Positions 18,192 through 25,387 of a DNA stretch of 64,000 bases are shown in pieces (the stretch's first letter is position 1; every line of letters starts with the position of its first letter). The notes under the pieces were generated by a model. It did no database searches, had not been told where the DNA came from, and saw only the letters and a list, made by a program, of their open reading frames with translations. Made by a program: the position numbers and the translations under genes. The stretch is taken from positions 124,001 through 188,000 of the forward strand of contig NZ_JAEQND010000011.1 in the NCBI RefSeq assembly GCF_016722765.1. Reading direction: 5' to 3'. The DNA comes from Ramlibacter alkalitolerans (lineage in GTDB: Bacteria > Pseudomonadota > Gammaproteobacteria > Burkholderiales > Burkholderiaceae_C).

Positions 18192-18944
18192 TCAGAATTC
18201 GTATTCGGCCTGCAGCCGCAGCTGGTTGCGCGGCGAGCCGTCGGTGAGCCCGAACAGGACGCCGGCATTCCACTTGAGCGTTTGCGCCCGGCCGACCTTG
18301 AATCGGCCGAACACGGCGGGTCCCCAGCGGTGCGACTGGTCCGAAGTCGACAGCCAGTGGTCCCAGGGGCCGAATTCGCCGAAGCCGTGGGCGCCGAATT
18401 CGAATTCCGGCCGCCAGCGATAGCGCAACTGCCACTGGTAGCCCAGCTCCGCCCGCTCGGCGTTGTCGGCGCGATAGTGCTTCTCGATCAGCAGGTTCAG
18501 GTTGGCCGTGACGCTGGTGCCGAGGTCGGCCTGCAACAGCGGCCCCCATTTCACTTCGTAGCCTTCGCTGCGGTCCCGAGGCCGCTCGATTTCCAGCAGG
18601 AATCCCACGTCGACTGGATAGCGGCCCGTCTCGGTGAGCTGGAAGCGGTTCTCCCATTCCCAGGCGTCGAAGTCGTGCCGCTCGCCGGGCTCCTTGTGCC
18701 ACTTGGCCGACAGCTCGGTGAACCACCAGCGGTTCACGCCCAGGCCGAAGCCCAGGATGGTTGCGCTCTCGCGGCTGCCGTCGCGCAGCTTGCGCGTGCC
18801 GGTCTTGAACTCGATTTCCTTCTCGCCTTCTTCCACGGTGGCGGGGAAGACGTATTCGGCCGCCCCCGCGAGGGCCGGCGCCGCAGGCGCGAGGCAAAGG
18901 CAGGCGAGCGCACCCAGCGCTGCTGCATGCACAGCGTTCTTCAT
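18192..18944 (-). CDS. Probable outer-membrane beta-barrel protein of the iron-uptake operon
   Basis: A 250-residue protein. The signal peptide MKNAVHAAALGALACLCLAP... is cleaved near ALAGA (residue 27). The rest alternates polar and hydrophobic residues in short strands rich in Trp, Tyr and Phe (VNRWWFTELSAKW, LGYQWQLRYRWRPEFEFGAHGF), and it ends LQAEYEF with the terminal Phe typical of BAM-inserted barrels. It is last in an operon after a cupredoxin and FTR1 permease, 43 nt downstream of the latter. A role in passing metal across the outer membrane is inference. It resembles uncharacterised barrels rather than TonB-dependent receptors. Confidence 0.7.
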   Translation of the reverse strand: MKNAVHAAALGALACLCLAPAAPALAGAAEYVFPATVEEGEKEIEFKTGTRKLRDGSRESATILGFGLGVNRWWFTELSAKWHKEPGERHDFDAWEWENRFQLTETGRYPVDVGFLLEIERPRDRSEGYEVKWGPLLQADLGTSVTANLNLLIEKHYRADNAERAELGYQWQLRYRWRPEFEFGAHGFGEFGPWDHWLSTSDQSHRWGPAVFGRFKVGRAQTLKWNAGVLFGLTDGSPRNQLRLQAEYEF

Positions 18945-18987
18945 GTTTTTTCCTGGAGTTGTGGTTGGGGGGAAAGGGCGCAGGCCG

Positions 18988-19806
18988 CTAGGGCGCGTGG
19001 GCCGTGCGGCGCAGCAGGCGGGTGCCGGCGTAGATCAACGCCAGCACGCCGACATAGGAGGCGAGCTGGGCGGCGGAAGGCCGTGCGTCGTATCCCATGA
19101 GCGCATGCAGGAAGGTGCCGAGCGCGGAGTCCGGCGCCAGGGCGGCCGAGGTGTCCCAGAGCGGCGTCGTGCCGCGCTCGAGCAGGCCGGCCTGCGCCAG
19201 CGCCTTCACCAGCTGGCTGGCGATCGATCCGGCCAGGATCGCGATCAGCGCGTTGGTCGTTGCGAACACGTGCTTCGTGGGCAGGCGCGACAGGCCCCCG
19301 TAGATCACGACGCCGGCGCCGACACCGGAGACGACGCCCAGCAGGCACGACACGACGACTTCGCCGGGGCGCACGTTGGACGCACCGGTGAGCGCGCCGC
19401 CGACGAACAGCACCGTCTCGGCCCCTTCACGCAGCACCGCGAGCGCCACGGCCACCAGCAGCGCCCAGGGCGCGCGGCTTCCCTGCTGCACGGAGCTTCC
19501 GAGCTGGCGGGCTTGCAGCGCCATCTCGCGCGAATGGGTGCTGACCCAGATGCAGTGCCACAGCAACATGACCAACGCCACCGACAGCACGGCGATGTTG
19601 ACCAGGTCCTGCCCGGTGCCTTCGAACTGCTCGCTGATCTGCTGCGCCGAAAGCGCCAGCAGGATGGCGCCGAACACCCCGATGCCGACGCCGCCGGCCA
19701 GCCAGCGGCCGCGGCCCGCCAGCTGGCGCGTGGCGGCGGCGACGATGCCCACGAACAGCGCCGCCTCGAGCGACTCGCGAAAGACGATCAAGGCGGCGGC
19801 GAACAT
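18988..19806 (-). CDS. FTR1-family high-affinity iron permease
   Basis: A 272-residue, seven-helix inner-membrane permease. Both REXXE iron-binding motifs are present: RESLE at residues 10-14 in the first helix (VFRESLEAALFVGI) and REGAE in helix 4 (AVLREGAETVLFVGG). Length matches EfeU/FTR1. The cupredoxin-like gene lies 10 nt upstream on the same strand and the barrel protein downstream. No EfeB peroxidase or EfeO M75 domain is adjacent, so this is a reduced, non-EfeUOB arrangement. Likely substrate is iron, with Fe(II) oxidised during entry by family knowledge. Confidence 0.92.
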   Translation of the reverse strand: MFAAALIVFRESLEAALFVGIVAAATRQLAGRGRWLAGGVGIGVFGAILLALSAQQISEQFEGTGQDLVNIAVLSVALVMLLWHCIWVSTHSREMALQARQLGSSVQQGSRAPWALLVAVALAVLREGAETVLFVGGALTGASNVRPGEVVVSCLLGVVSGVGAGVVIYGGLSRLPTKHVFATTNALIAILAGSIASQLVKALAQAGLLERGTTPLWDTSAALAPDSALGTFLHALMGYDARPSAAQLASYVGVLALIYAGTRLLRRTAHAP

Positions 19807-19816
19807 CCTGCCCGCC

Positions 19817-20146
19817 CTATTCGGCGACGACGGCGCCCTGTGCCGTCTTCTCGTTGAATTCGCCGAAGAAGGTGTAGCGCCCCGGCTTCAGCGGGCCGAT
19901 GAAGATCGTGGCCTTCGCGCCGCCCGGGATCACCTTTTCGCGATTGAGGCTGTGGCTCTCGAATTCTTCCGGGGTGCTGTCCTGGTTGTGCACGACCAGT
20001 TTCACGCGCTGGCCGGCGGGTACCTTGAGTTCGGTCGGCTCGAAGCGGTGGTTCTTGATCGCCAGCGCGAACTCGGGTTCGGCGGCGGCGGCCAACGCGC
20101 ACGCAGAGAAAAGCGCAAGGCAGGCAAGCAGGCGAGAAGTGCGCAT
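19817..20146 (-). CDS. Periplasmic cupredoxin-domain protein
   Basis: A 109-residue protein. The signal peptide MRTSRLLACLALFSACALAAAA is followed by one cupredoxin-1 domain like the N-terminal domain of EfeO: FALAIKNHRFEPTELKVPAG, VKLVVHNQDSTPEEFESHSLNREKV, and GRYTFFGEFN. The usual type-1 copper Cys near the C-terminus is absent, so copper electron transfer is doubtful and metal handover to FTR1 is more likely. It is the first gene of the iron operon with a Fur-like operator upstream. Similar cupredoxin-FTR1 pairs are known in proteobacteria. Confidence 0.85.
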   Translation of the reverse strand: MRTSRLLACLALFSACALAAAAEPEFALAIKNHRFEPTELKVPAGQRVKLVVHNQDSTPEEFESHSLNREKVIPGGAKATIFIGPLKPGRYTFFGEFNEKTAQGAVVAE

Positions 20147-20180
20147 GGCGATTTCTTCTTGAGGTTGCGGCCATAGTAAT

Positions 20181-20198
20181 GCAAATCACTCGCATTTG
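20181..20198 (-). promoter_or_regulatory. Fur-like operator of the iron operon
   Basis: GCAAATCACTCGCATTTG with flanking AAT/TA is a near-palindrome (CAAAT...ATTTG) like the GATAAT/AATGAT half-sites of Fur boxes. It lies 35 nt upstream of the cupredoxin start, where a repressor would block the promoter. AT-rich sequence here stands out against the GC-rich background. Confidence 0.5.
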
Positions 20199-20391
20199 TA
20201 CAGGGCCACCCAGGCGGCGAAGGCCTGCAACCCGGAAACGCCATGGCTGCAACGACTGAAACATGTGAATGCGCCATTAGGGATTGCCCGTAAGCCCCAA
20301 AATGCTGCGTGCCTGCAGCCCGCCCGTCGAATCCTTCACACCGTTCGGCGATCAGCGCGGGCTTATCAGCTCCTTAAAGCGCGGATACGCG

Positions 20392-20412
20392 TGCCAAATT
20401 TGACCTTTGGCA
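20392..20412. promoter_or_regulatory. Inverted repeat TGCCAAA-N7-TTTGGCA
   Basis: Perfect 7-bp arms around a 7-nt spacer in the pilus control region, about 140 nt upstream of the first pilin gene. It could be an upstream activator site; the identity of the regulator is unknown. Confidence 0.4.
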
Positions 20413-20500
20413 AGGAATCTCGGTCCGAAATAGGACAGGCGTCAGCTCCACCAATTGCAATCGCTTACCGCCTGCCCTACAGTTGCCTTGTCATCCGGCT

Positions 20501-20515
20501 TAGGGGAGTCCCCTA
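20501..20515. promoter_or_regulatory. Palindromic operator TAGGGGAGTCCCCTA
   Basis: A perfect 7-bp inverted repeat around a single base, extendable by one or two positions on each side. It is 34 nt upstream of the first pilin start, so it would overlap a promoter. A dimeric response-regulator site is plausible. Confidence 0.5.
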
Positions 20516-20548
20516 GGTCCCATAAGGACGTATCGTTAAGGAGCTCGC

Positions 20549-21028
20549 ATGTTTCAACCGAAGTGGATTCTCGGCGCGCTGGTCTGCGCCGCTGCCTTCG
20601 CCGGCACGACCGCGTTCGCGGACCAGGGCACTCTGACCGTCAAGGCGACGATCACCGCCTCGTGCAAGATCGCCAACATCCCCGAGATGGCGTTCGACCT
20701 GGACCCCACCAGCACGCAGCCCGGCGCGGCCCAGTCCGGCGTCACGTACCGCTGCACCAACGGCATCAGCGCGCCGACCGTCACGGTCGGCGGCGTGGCC
20801 GTGGGCACCACCACCTTCAACTCGGGTGCGGCCAATGCCCTGACGGGCCCCGGCGGCGCCAAGATCCCGTTCTCGATCTCCTGGACCAATCCGACCACCG
20901 CTGGCAAGGGCCTCAACGCCGCCACCGCCGAGCTGGTCACGCTCAACGGCTCGATCCTGAACGCCGACTACGTGAACGCCGTCGTCGGCAGCTACACCGG
21001 CAGCGTGCAGGTCAGCGTCCAGCCCTGA
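20549..21028 (+). CDS. Csu-type (SCPU domain) major pilin
   Basis: A 159-residue secreted protein. The signal peptide ends TTAFADQ (residues about 19-25). The SCPU/Csu pilin domain follows: GTLTVKATITASCKI with its Cys, FDLDPTSTQPGAAQSGVTYRCTNG with the second Cys forming the conserved disulfide, and the C-terminal strand GSYTGSVQVSVQP. This is the pattern of CsuA/B, the main subunit of archaic chaperone-usher pili that mediate attachment and biofilm. RBS AAGGAG is 8 nt before the ATG. First gene of a five-gene operon. Confidence 0.88.
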   Translation: MFQPKWILGALVCAAAFAGTTAFADQGTLTVKATITASCKIANIPEMAFDLDPTSTQPGAAQSGVTYRCTNGISAPTVTVGGVAVGTTTFNSGAANALTGPGGAKIPFSISWTNPTTAGKGLNAATAELVTLNGSILNADYVNAVVGSYTGSVQVSVQP

Positions 21029-21117
21029 GGCCTCGCGGGCGGCAGCGCTTGCCAGCCCGCACCTCCCTGCTTTGAAATCCGGGCAACGTGAGCTCCATCG
21101 GTGACCCCCGCAAGGCC

Positions 21118-21591
21118 ATGCGCATCCGCGTGGTCCTTGCCGGTTTCCTCTGCTGCTTCGGCACGGCAAGCCAGGCCGACACCGGCACGCTTGCCGTGCG
21201 CGCGACCGTGTTGTCGCGCAGCCTGTGTTTCATCTCCGGCGGGCGGACCATGACGATGGACTTCGGCGCGATCGACCCGGCGTCGACCGCGACCAAGACG
21301 CAGAGCGTCACGACCAGCATCTTCTGCATCGGCAACCGGACGTCGACCTTCGCCATCAGCACCGACAGCGGCCTGCACGAGTTCGGGGCCGGCAACCCCC
21401 GGATGCAGAACACGACCGCGGCGACCGCATTCCTGCCGTATTCCCTGTCGATCTCGCCGGCATCGGGGACGATCGCGACCAGCCTTGGGACCACGCCGGT
21501 CACGATCACCGGCACCATCACGCCCGCACAGTTCCAGAACGCGCGCTTCGGGGCCTACTCGGACACCGTCGCGATCACCCTCAACCCCTGA
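21118..21591 (+). CDS. Csu-type (SCPU domain) minor pilin
   Basis: A 157-residue secreted pilin. The signal peptide MRIRVVLAGFLCCFGTASQAD is cleaved after SQA. The SCPU domain has GTLAVRATVLSRSLCFISGG, MDFGAIDPASTATKTQSV, a paired Cys in SIFCIGNR, and ends GAYSDTVAITLNP as expected for donor-strand exchange. A GTG at 21088 would add ten residues ahead of the signal peptide; ATG 21118 is preferred. It likely corresponds to CsuA or CsuB as an adaptor or minor subunit. Confidence 0.85.
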   Translation: MRIRVVLAGFLCCFGTASQADTGTLAVRATVLSRSLCFISGGRTMTMDFGAIDPASTATKTQSVTTSIFCIGNRTSTFAISTDSGLHEFGAGNPRMQNTTAATAFLPYSLSISPASGTIATSLGTTPVTITGTITPAQFQNARFGAYSDTVAITLNP

Positions 21592-21618
21592 CGCGCGGTG
21601 GCTCGCGCCCTGCCTGCC

Positions 21619-22368
21619 ATGATCCAACCTGCGTCCACCCTGCGCCGCTTCCGGTTTGCCTTCGTGGCCGCGGCGCTGCTGGCGCTCCCCGCGGCCTGGG
21701 CTGCCGAATTCTCCGTCACCCCGATCCGGGTCGATCTCAAACCCGGTGTGCTGACGGAAACGATCACCGTCACCAACAACGCGAACAGCAAGCTGCGGGT
21801 CTCGATCAAGCTGCAGGAATGGACGCAGGACGCCAACGGCGTCGACGTCTACACCGACAGCAATGACCTGGTGTACTTCCCGCGCCAGTTGGAGCTGGAG
21901 CCCCAGGCCAAGCGGCTGGTGCGCGTCGGCTTGAAGACGCCGGCTGGCGTGGTGGAACGGGCGTACCGCCTCTACATCGAGGAGGACCGGGAGCCCTCGG
22001 CCGGCGTCGAGCGTCCGCAAGTCTCGTTCTACCTGCGCTTCGGCGTGGCGGTGTTCCTGGCGCCCGCGGTTCCGAAGCCGCAGCCGGAAGTCGGCCAGCC
22101 GAAGCTCGCCGGCGGCAAGCTCAGCGTGGCAGTGAAGAACGCGGGCAACGAGCATTTCCGGCTCTCGCGCGTCGCGCTGTCGGACGGCGCCAGTTTCAAC
22201 ACCGAGATCCCCGGCTGGTATTCCCTGGCCGGCAGCACCCGCACCTACACGCTGGAGGTGCCCAGCGAAGTCTGCCGGCGTGCCCGCAGCCTGAACCTGA
22301 CGCTCGAAGGCGAAGAGGGGCTGCGGATCGACCGCAAGCTCGATGTCGATCCTGCGAACTGCGCCTGA
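21619..22368 (+). CDS. Periplasmic pilus chaperone, CsuC/PapD family
   Basis: A 249-residue chaperone. The signal peptide ends AAWAAE (about residue 27). The G1/F1 immunoglobulin-like domains are visible: FSVTPIRVDLKPGVLTETITVTNN, VYFPRQLELEPQAKRLVRVGLKTP with the Arg/Lys that anchors subunit C-termini, and AYRLYIEEDREP. It should cap pilins in the periplasm until handover to the usher. A GTG at 21598 would extend it by seven residues. It overlaps the usher start by 26 nt, evidence of translational coupling. Confidence 0.88.
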   Translation: MIQPASTLRRFRFAFVAAALLALPAAWAAEFSVTPIRVDLKPGVLTETITVTNNANSKLRVSIKLQEWTQDANGVDVYTDSNDLVYFPRQLELEPQAKRLVRVGLKTPAGVVERAYRLYIEEDREPSAGVERPQVSFYLRFGVAVFLAPAVPKPQPEVGQPKLAGGKLSVAVKNAGNEHFRLSRVALSDGASFNTEIPGWYSLAGSTRTYTLEVPSEVCRRARSLNLTLEGEEGLRIDRKLDVDPANCA

Positions 22369-24796
22369 ACCAGCGGCCCTGCTTCGCTTCCTGCCGGATC
22401 CGCCGGTCCGGTTCCCCCGTTCCGGCGCATGGCCGCGGGCGCTCGGATGCGCCGCGCTTTCCGCCACCCTGGCGCTCGCTCCCGCACCCGGCCTCGCCCA
22501 GCCCACCCGGCCCGCGGCCGCGGCCGAAGCTGAGGAAGCGCTGATCCTCACCGTGCGTGCCAACGGTGTCGAGCGGGGCCTGTTCACCCTGCTGCGCCAG
22601 CCCGATGGCGATTTCTGGGTCGCGGAGGCGGACTTCCCGCGCCTGAACGTGCAGCCCCTCCCGCAGGCAAGGCGGCAGGCGGGCGGCGCGGCCTATTATT
22701 CGGTCCGCGCGCTGAGCGGCACCGCCCTGCAACTCAACGAAGCCGAATTGAGCCTGGCGGTCAACTTCCCCGCCCAGGAACTGGTGGGCAGCCAGATCGA
22801 CCTGTCCAACCGCCCGCCGGCCGTCGCCCCGGAGCCGCCCGGGCGCAGCCTGATCCTCAGCTACCGCCTGGCCACGCGCAGCCAGGGCGGCGTGCTGCCG
22901 CGCCAGTTCGTCGCCAACACGCAGCTCGATCTGCGCTTCGGCGGCCTGCTGCTGCGGCAGGAGACGCAACTGGACACCGCATCGCCCGGCCGCCACCTGG
23001 CACGGGGGCGCAGCCAGGCGCTCTACGACGACATCGCGCGGGCGCGCCGCTATCTCGCCGGTGACACGATCTCCAACGCCGGTGCCTACGGCAGCACGAT
23101 CACCGGCGCCGGGCTGCAGCTGCTGAAGCTGTACGACCTGACGCCGGACCTGATCACGCAACCCACGGCCAGCTTCCGCGCCAGCAGCGCTCTGCCGGCC
23201 GAAGTGGAGGTCGCGGTCGATGGCGCCGTCCTCAGCCGCACTTCCGTCGGCCCCGGCCCCATCAACATCAACAACCTCCTGCTCAATGGCGGGACGCGCA
23301 ACGTGCGGATCACGGTGGTGGACGCCAGCGGCCGGCGCGAAGTGATCGAGCAGCCTTTCCTCTTCACGGAATCCGTGCTGGCCGCCGGCCTGCACGAATA
23401 CGGCTATTTCCTGGGCAAGCGCTCCGAACTCGCACCCGACGGGCACTGGCGCTACCTGGAACCAGCCTGGCAGGGCTTCCATCGTTACGGCGTCAACGAC
23501 AACCTGACGGTGTCCGGCGGCGGCGAGGGGAACGCCGACTTCACCAACGCCGGTGCGGGCCTCACCTTGCGCAGCGACCGACTGGGCCTGTTCTCCGCCG
23601 ACCTCCTGGGCAGCCACGATCGCCGCGGCGGGTCCACGGCCCGGGGCTGGGCCGCACGCTATACCTATTTCTCGCCCGCCTGGGCGATGCTGCTGGGGCG
23701 CCGCCAGTTCGAGCAAGGCTTTCGCACCTTCACCACCAGCGCGGAACTGCCCTTCCCGCGGCGCGAGACCACCATCGGCCTGAGCACCCGCATCTACGGG
23801 GCCACCGTGTCGGCCGACTTCGTGCGCACGGAAGACGAGCGCGACGTGCGGGACACGCGCATCGCCCGCATCTCGCACCAGCTCACCCCCCGCACCCTGC
23901 TGGGAGCGGAATACCAGACGACGCGGATCAATGGCCAGGACGGCTGGTCCGCCAGCATCTTCCTGCGCACCCAGCTCGATGGGCCGTACTGGGTCTCGGC
24001 CACCGCGCGCGCGGCCTCCGGCAACCACGGCCTCGACCTCGAGACCGGCAAGACGCTCGAGCCGGGCGAGGGCTTCGGCTACCGCGTGGGCACCACCACG
24101 GTGGTGGCCCCCGGCTCGGCCAGCACGCTGGCCCTGGCCTCGGCCAACTGGAACCTGCGCTCCACCTCCTTCGAGGCCAGCACCAGCGCGCCGCTGCACG
24201 GCGACGGCACTTCGTTCACGGAGGTCGCCATGGCCGGCGCCGTCGTCGGCGTCGATGGCGCCTTCGGGTTCACGCGGCAGGTGTCCGACAGCTTCGTGCT
24301 CGCGCGGGTGGGTGTCCCCCTGCCCGGCATTGACGTCTTCCTGAACAGCCAGCTGCAGGGCAAGACCGACGCCGACGGCAAGCTGTTCCTGCCGGACGTG
24401 GGTTCCTTCGGGCGGCAGGACGTGTCGCTGAACGACAGGCAGGTGCCGCTGCAATACAACCTGCAGCGCCGCCAGCGGACGGTGCTGCCCGTGTTCCGCA
24501 GCGGCACGGCGGTGGACTTCGGCGGAGCGCGCGTGCGCGCCGTCGCCGGCACCGCCTGGCAGCTGACGGGCGGTCAGCGCGTGGCCATTGGCGGCCGCTC
24601 GTGGTCCCTGCGCGGTCCCGCCGGCACGCTGCAGATCGAGACCGGGCGGGCCGGCGACTTCTACCTGGAAAACGTCGAGCCGGGTCACTATGCTGGGGCC
24701 CTCGACGTCGGCGACCGCGCGCTGGCGTGCCGCGTCGACATTCCCGATTTTCCGGAGGCGGTGCGGGAACTCGAAGAGGGGATCCGGTGTGAATAA
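22343..24796 (+). CDS. Outer-membrane fimbrial usher, CsuD type
   Basis: An 817-residue usher. The N-terminal signal region ends LAPAPGLAQP (about residue 52, long for the family). The N-terminal periplasmic domain and beta-barrel follow, with TPDLITQPTASFRASSALPAEVEVAVDG, FLFTESVLAAGLHEYGYFLGKR and LLGAEYQTTR. The C-terminal domains contain the plug-type carboxypeptidase-like motif NSQLQGKTDADGKLFLPDVG. It secretes and assembles pilins. Length is typical of archaic ushers (about 780-850). It ends by overlapping the tip-subunit GTG by 8 nt. Confidence 0.92.
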   Translation: MSILRTAPEPAALLRFLPDPPVRFPRSGAWPRALGCAALSATLALAPAPGLAQPTRPAAAAEAEEALILTVRANGVERGLFTLLRQPDGDFWVAEADFPRLNVQPLPQARRQAGGAAYYSVRALSGTALQLNEAELSLAVNFPAQELVGSQIDLSNRPPAVAPEPPGRSLILSYRLATRSQGGVLPRQFVANTQLDLRFGGLLLRQETQLDTASPGRHLARGRSQALYDDIARARRYLAGDTISNAGAYGSTITGAGLQLLKLYDLTPDLITQPTASFRASSALPAEVEVAVDGAVLSRTSVGPGPININNLLLNGGTRNVRITVVDASGRREVIEQPFLFTESVLAAGLHEYGYFLGKRSELAPDGHWRYLEPAWQGFHRYGVNDNLTVSGGGEGNADFTNAGAGLTLRSDRLGLFSADLLGSHDRRGGSTARGWAARYTYFSPAWAMLLGRRQFEQGFRTFTTSAELPFPRRETTIGLSTRIYGATVSADFVRTEDERDVRDTRIARISHQLTPRTLLGAEYQTTRINGQDGWSASIFLRTQLDGPYWVSATARAASGNHGLDLETGKTLEPGEGFGYRVGTTTVVAPGSASTLALASANWNLRSTSFEASTSAPLHGDGTSFTEVAMAGAVVGVDGAFGFTRQVSDSFVLARVGVPLPGIDVFLNSQLQGKTDADGKLFLPDVGSFGRQDVSLNDRQVPLQYNLQRRQRTVLPVFRSGTAVDFGGARVRAVAGTAWQLTGGQRVAIGGRSWSLRGPAGTLQIETGRAGDFYLENVEPGHYAGALDVGDRALACRVDIPDFPEAVRELEEGIRCE

Positions 24797-25268
24797 GGTG
24801 CTGCTCGGGCTGGCGATCGCGACGGCCGCCTGCACGGCGGGTGCCGAGACGACCTGCCGCATGATCTCCACGCCGGGCATCGATTTCGGCAGCTACGACA
24901 CGCTGTCGGCGGTGCCCACCGACAGCCTGACGGCGATCCGCGTCACCTGCGAGCGCGATGGCGGGCCGCAGAACGTGGCGCTCACGATGGCGCTCGGGCC
25001 CGGCGTGAACGGCACATCGGTCCAGTCGCGGCGCATGCGCCAGCTGGGAGGCCGGCTCGACTTCCTGGATTACGGCCTGTACCGCGAGGTCACGCGCTCC
25101 AGCGCGTGGGGCCAGACGAACAGCGTGGACACCGTGACACAGACGCTGTCGATTCCCAACAGGGCGACCCAGTCCACGATCTTCACCATCTACGGCCGCA
25201 TCCGGCCCCTGCAGGACGTCAGCGCCGGCACCTACGGCGACAGCGTCTCGATCACGCTGACGCCCTGA
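24789..25268 (+). CDS. Csu-type (SCPU domain) pilin, likely tip subunit
   Basis: A 159-residue secreted SCPU protein starting at GTG 24789. The signal peptide MNKVLLGLAIATAACTAGAE is followed by TCRMISTPGIDFGSYDTL with the first Cys, VTCERDGG with the second, and the donor-strand C-terminus GTYGDSVSITLTP. As last gene after the usher it stands where CsuE, the tip adhesin, is found, but CsuE has two domains (about 330 residues). This protein has only one, so a one-domain tip or an extra minor pilin are both possible. Confidence 0.82.
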   Translation: MNKVLLGLAIATAACTAGAETTCRMISTPGIDFGSYDTLSAVPTDSLTAIRVTCERDGGPQNVALTMALGPGVNGTSVQSRRMRQLGGRLDFLDYGLYREVTRSSAWGQTNSVDTVTQTLSIPNRATQSTIFTIYGRIRPLQDVSAGTYGDSVSITLTP

Positions 25269-25306
25269 GCCCGCGAACCTGTCGGCCTGGCGCGTCTGGT
25301 CGCCAC

Positions 25307-25320
25307 TTGACCGGAGTCAA
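25307..25320. promoter_or_regulatory. FNR/CRP-type palindrome TTGACCGGAGTCAA
   Basis: A perfect 5-4-5 inverted repeat with the spacing of an FNR box (TTGAT-N4-ATCAA), differing at the fifth base of each half. It lies 68 nt upstream of frdA, well placed for anaerobic activation of fumarate reductase. Confidence 0.5.
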
Positions 25321-25351
25321 CACGGCGTCCCGCCAAGCTCGCAAAGTAGCA

Positions 25352-25368
25352 GGAACCAAACTGGTTCC
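25352..25368. promoter_or_regulatory. Palindrome GGAACCAAACTGGTTCC next to the frdA start
   Basis: Perfect 6-bp arms with a 5-nt spacer, ending 19 nt before the TTG start of frdA. It could be a second operator or a hairpin in the 5' leader affecting translation. No protein or RNA family could be matched. Confidence 0.4.
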
Positions 25369-25387
25369 GACAAAGGCGGGGGGTCTC

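Larger units (their letters stand above)
20199..20548. other. 350-nt intergenic control region upstream of the pilus operon
   Basis: No convincing gene. It is markedly lower in GC than the window average and holds two palindromes: TGCCAAA/TTTGGCA at 20392-20412 (7-bp arms, 7-nt spacer) and TAGGGGAGTCCCCTA at 20501-20515. AAGGAG at 20538-20543 is the ribosome binding site of the first pilin gene. This is a typical size for a regulated divergent promoter. Confidence 0.6.
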
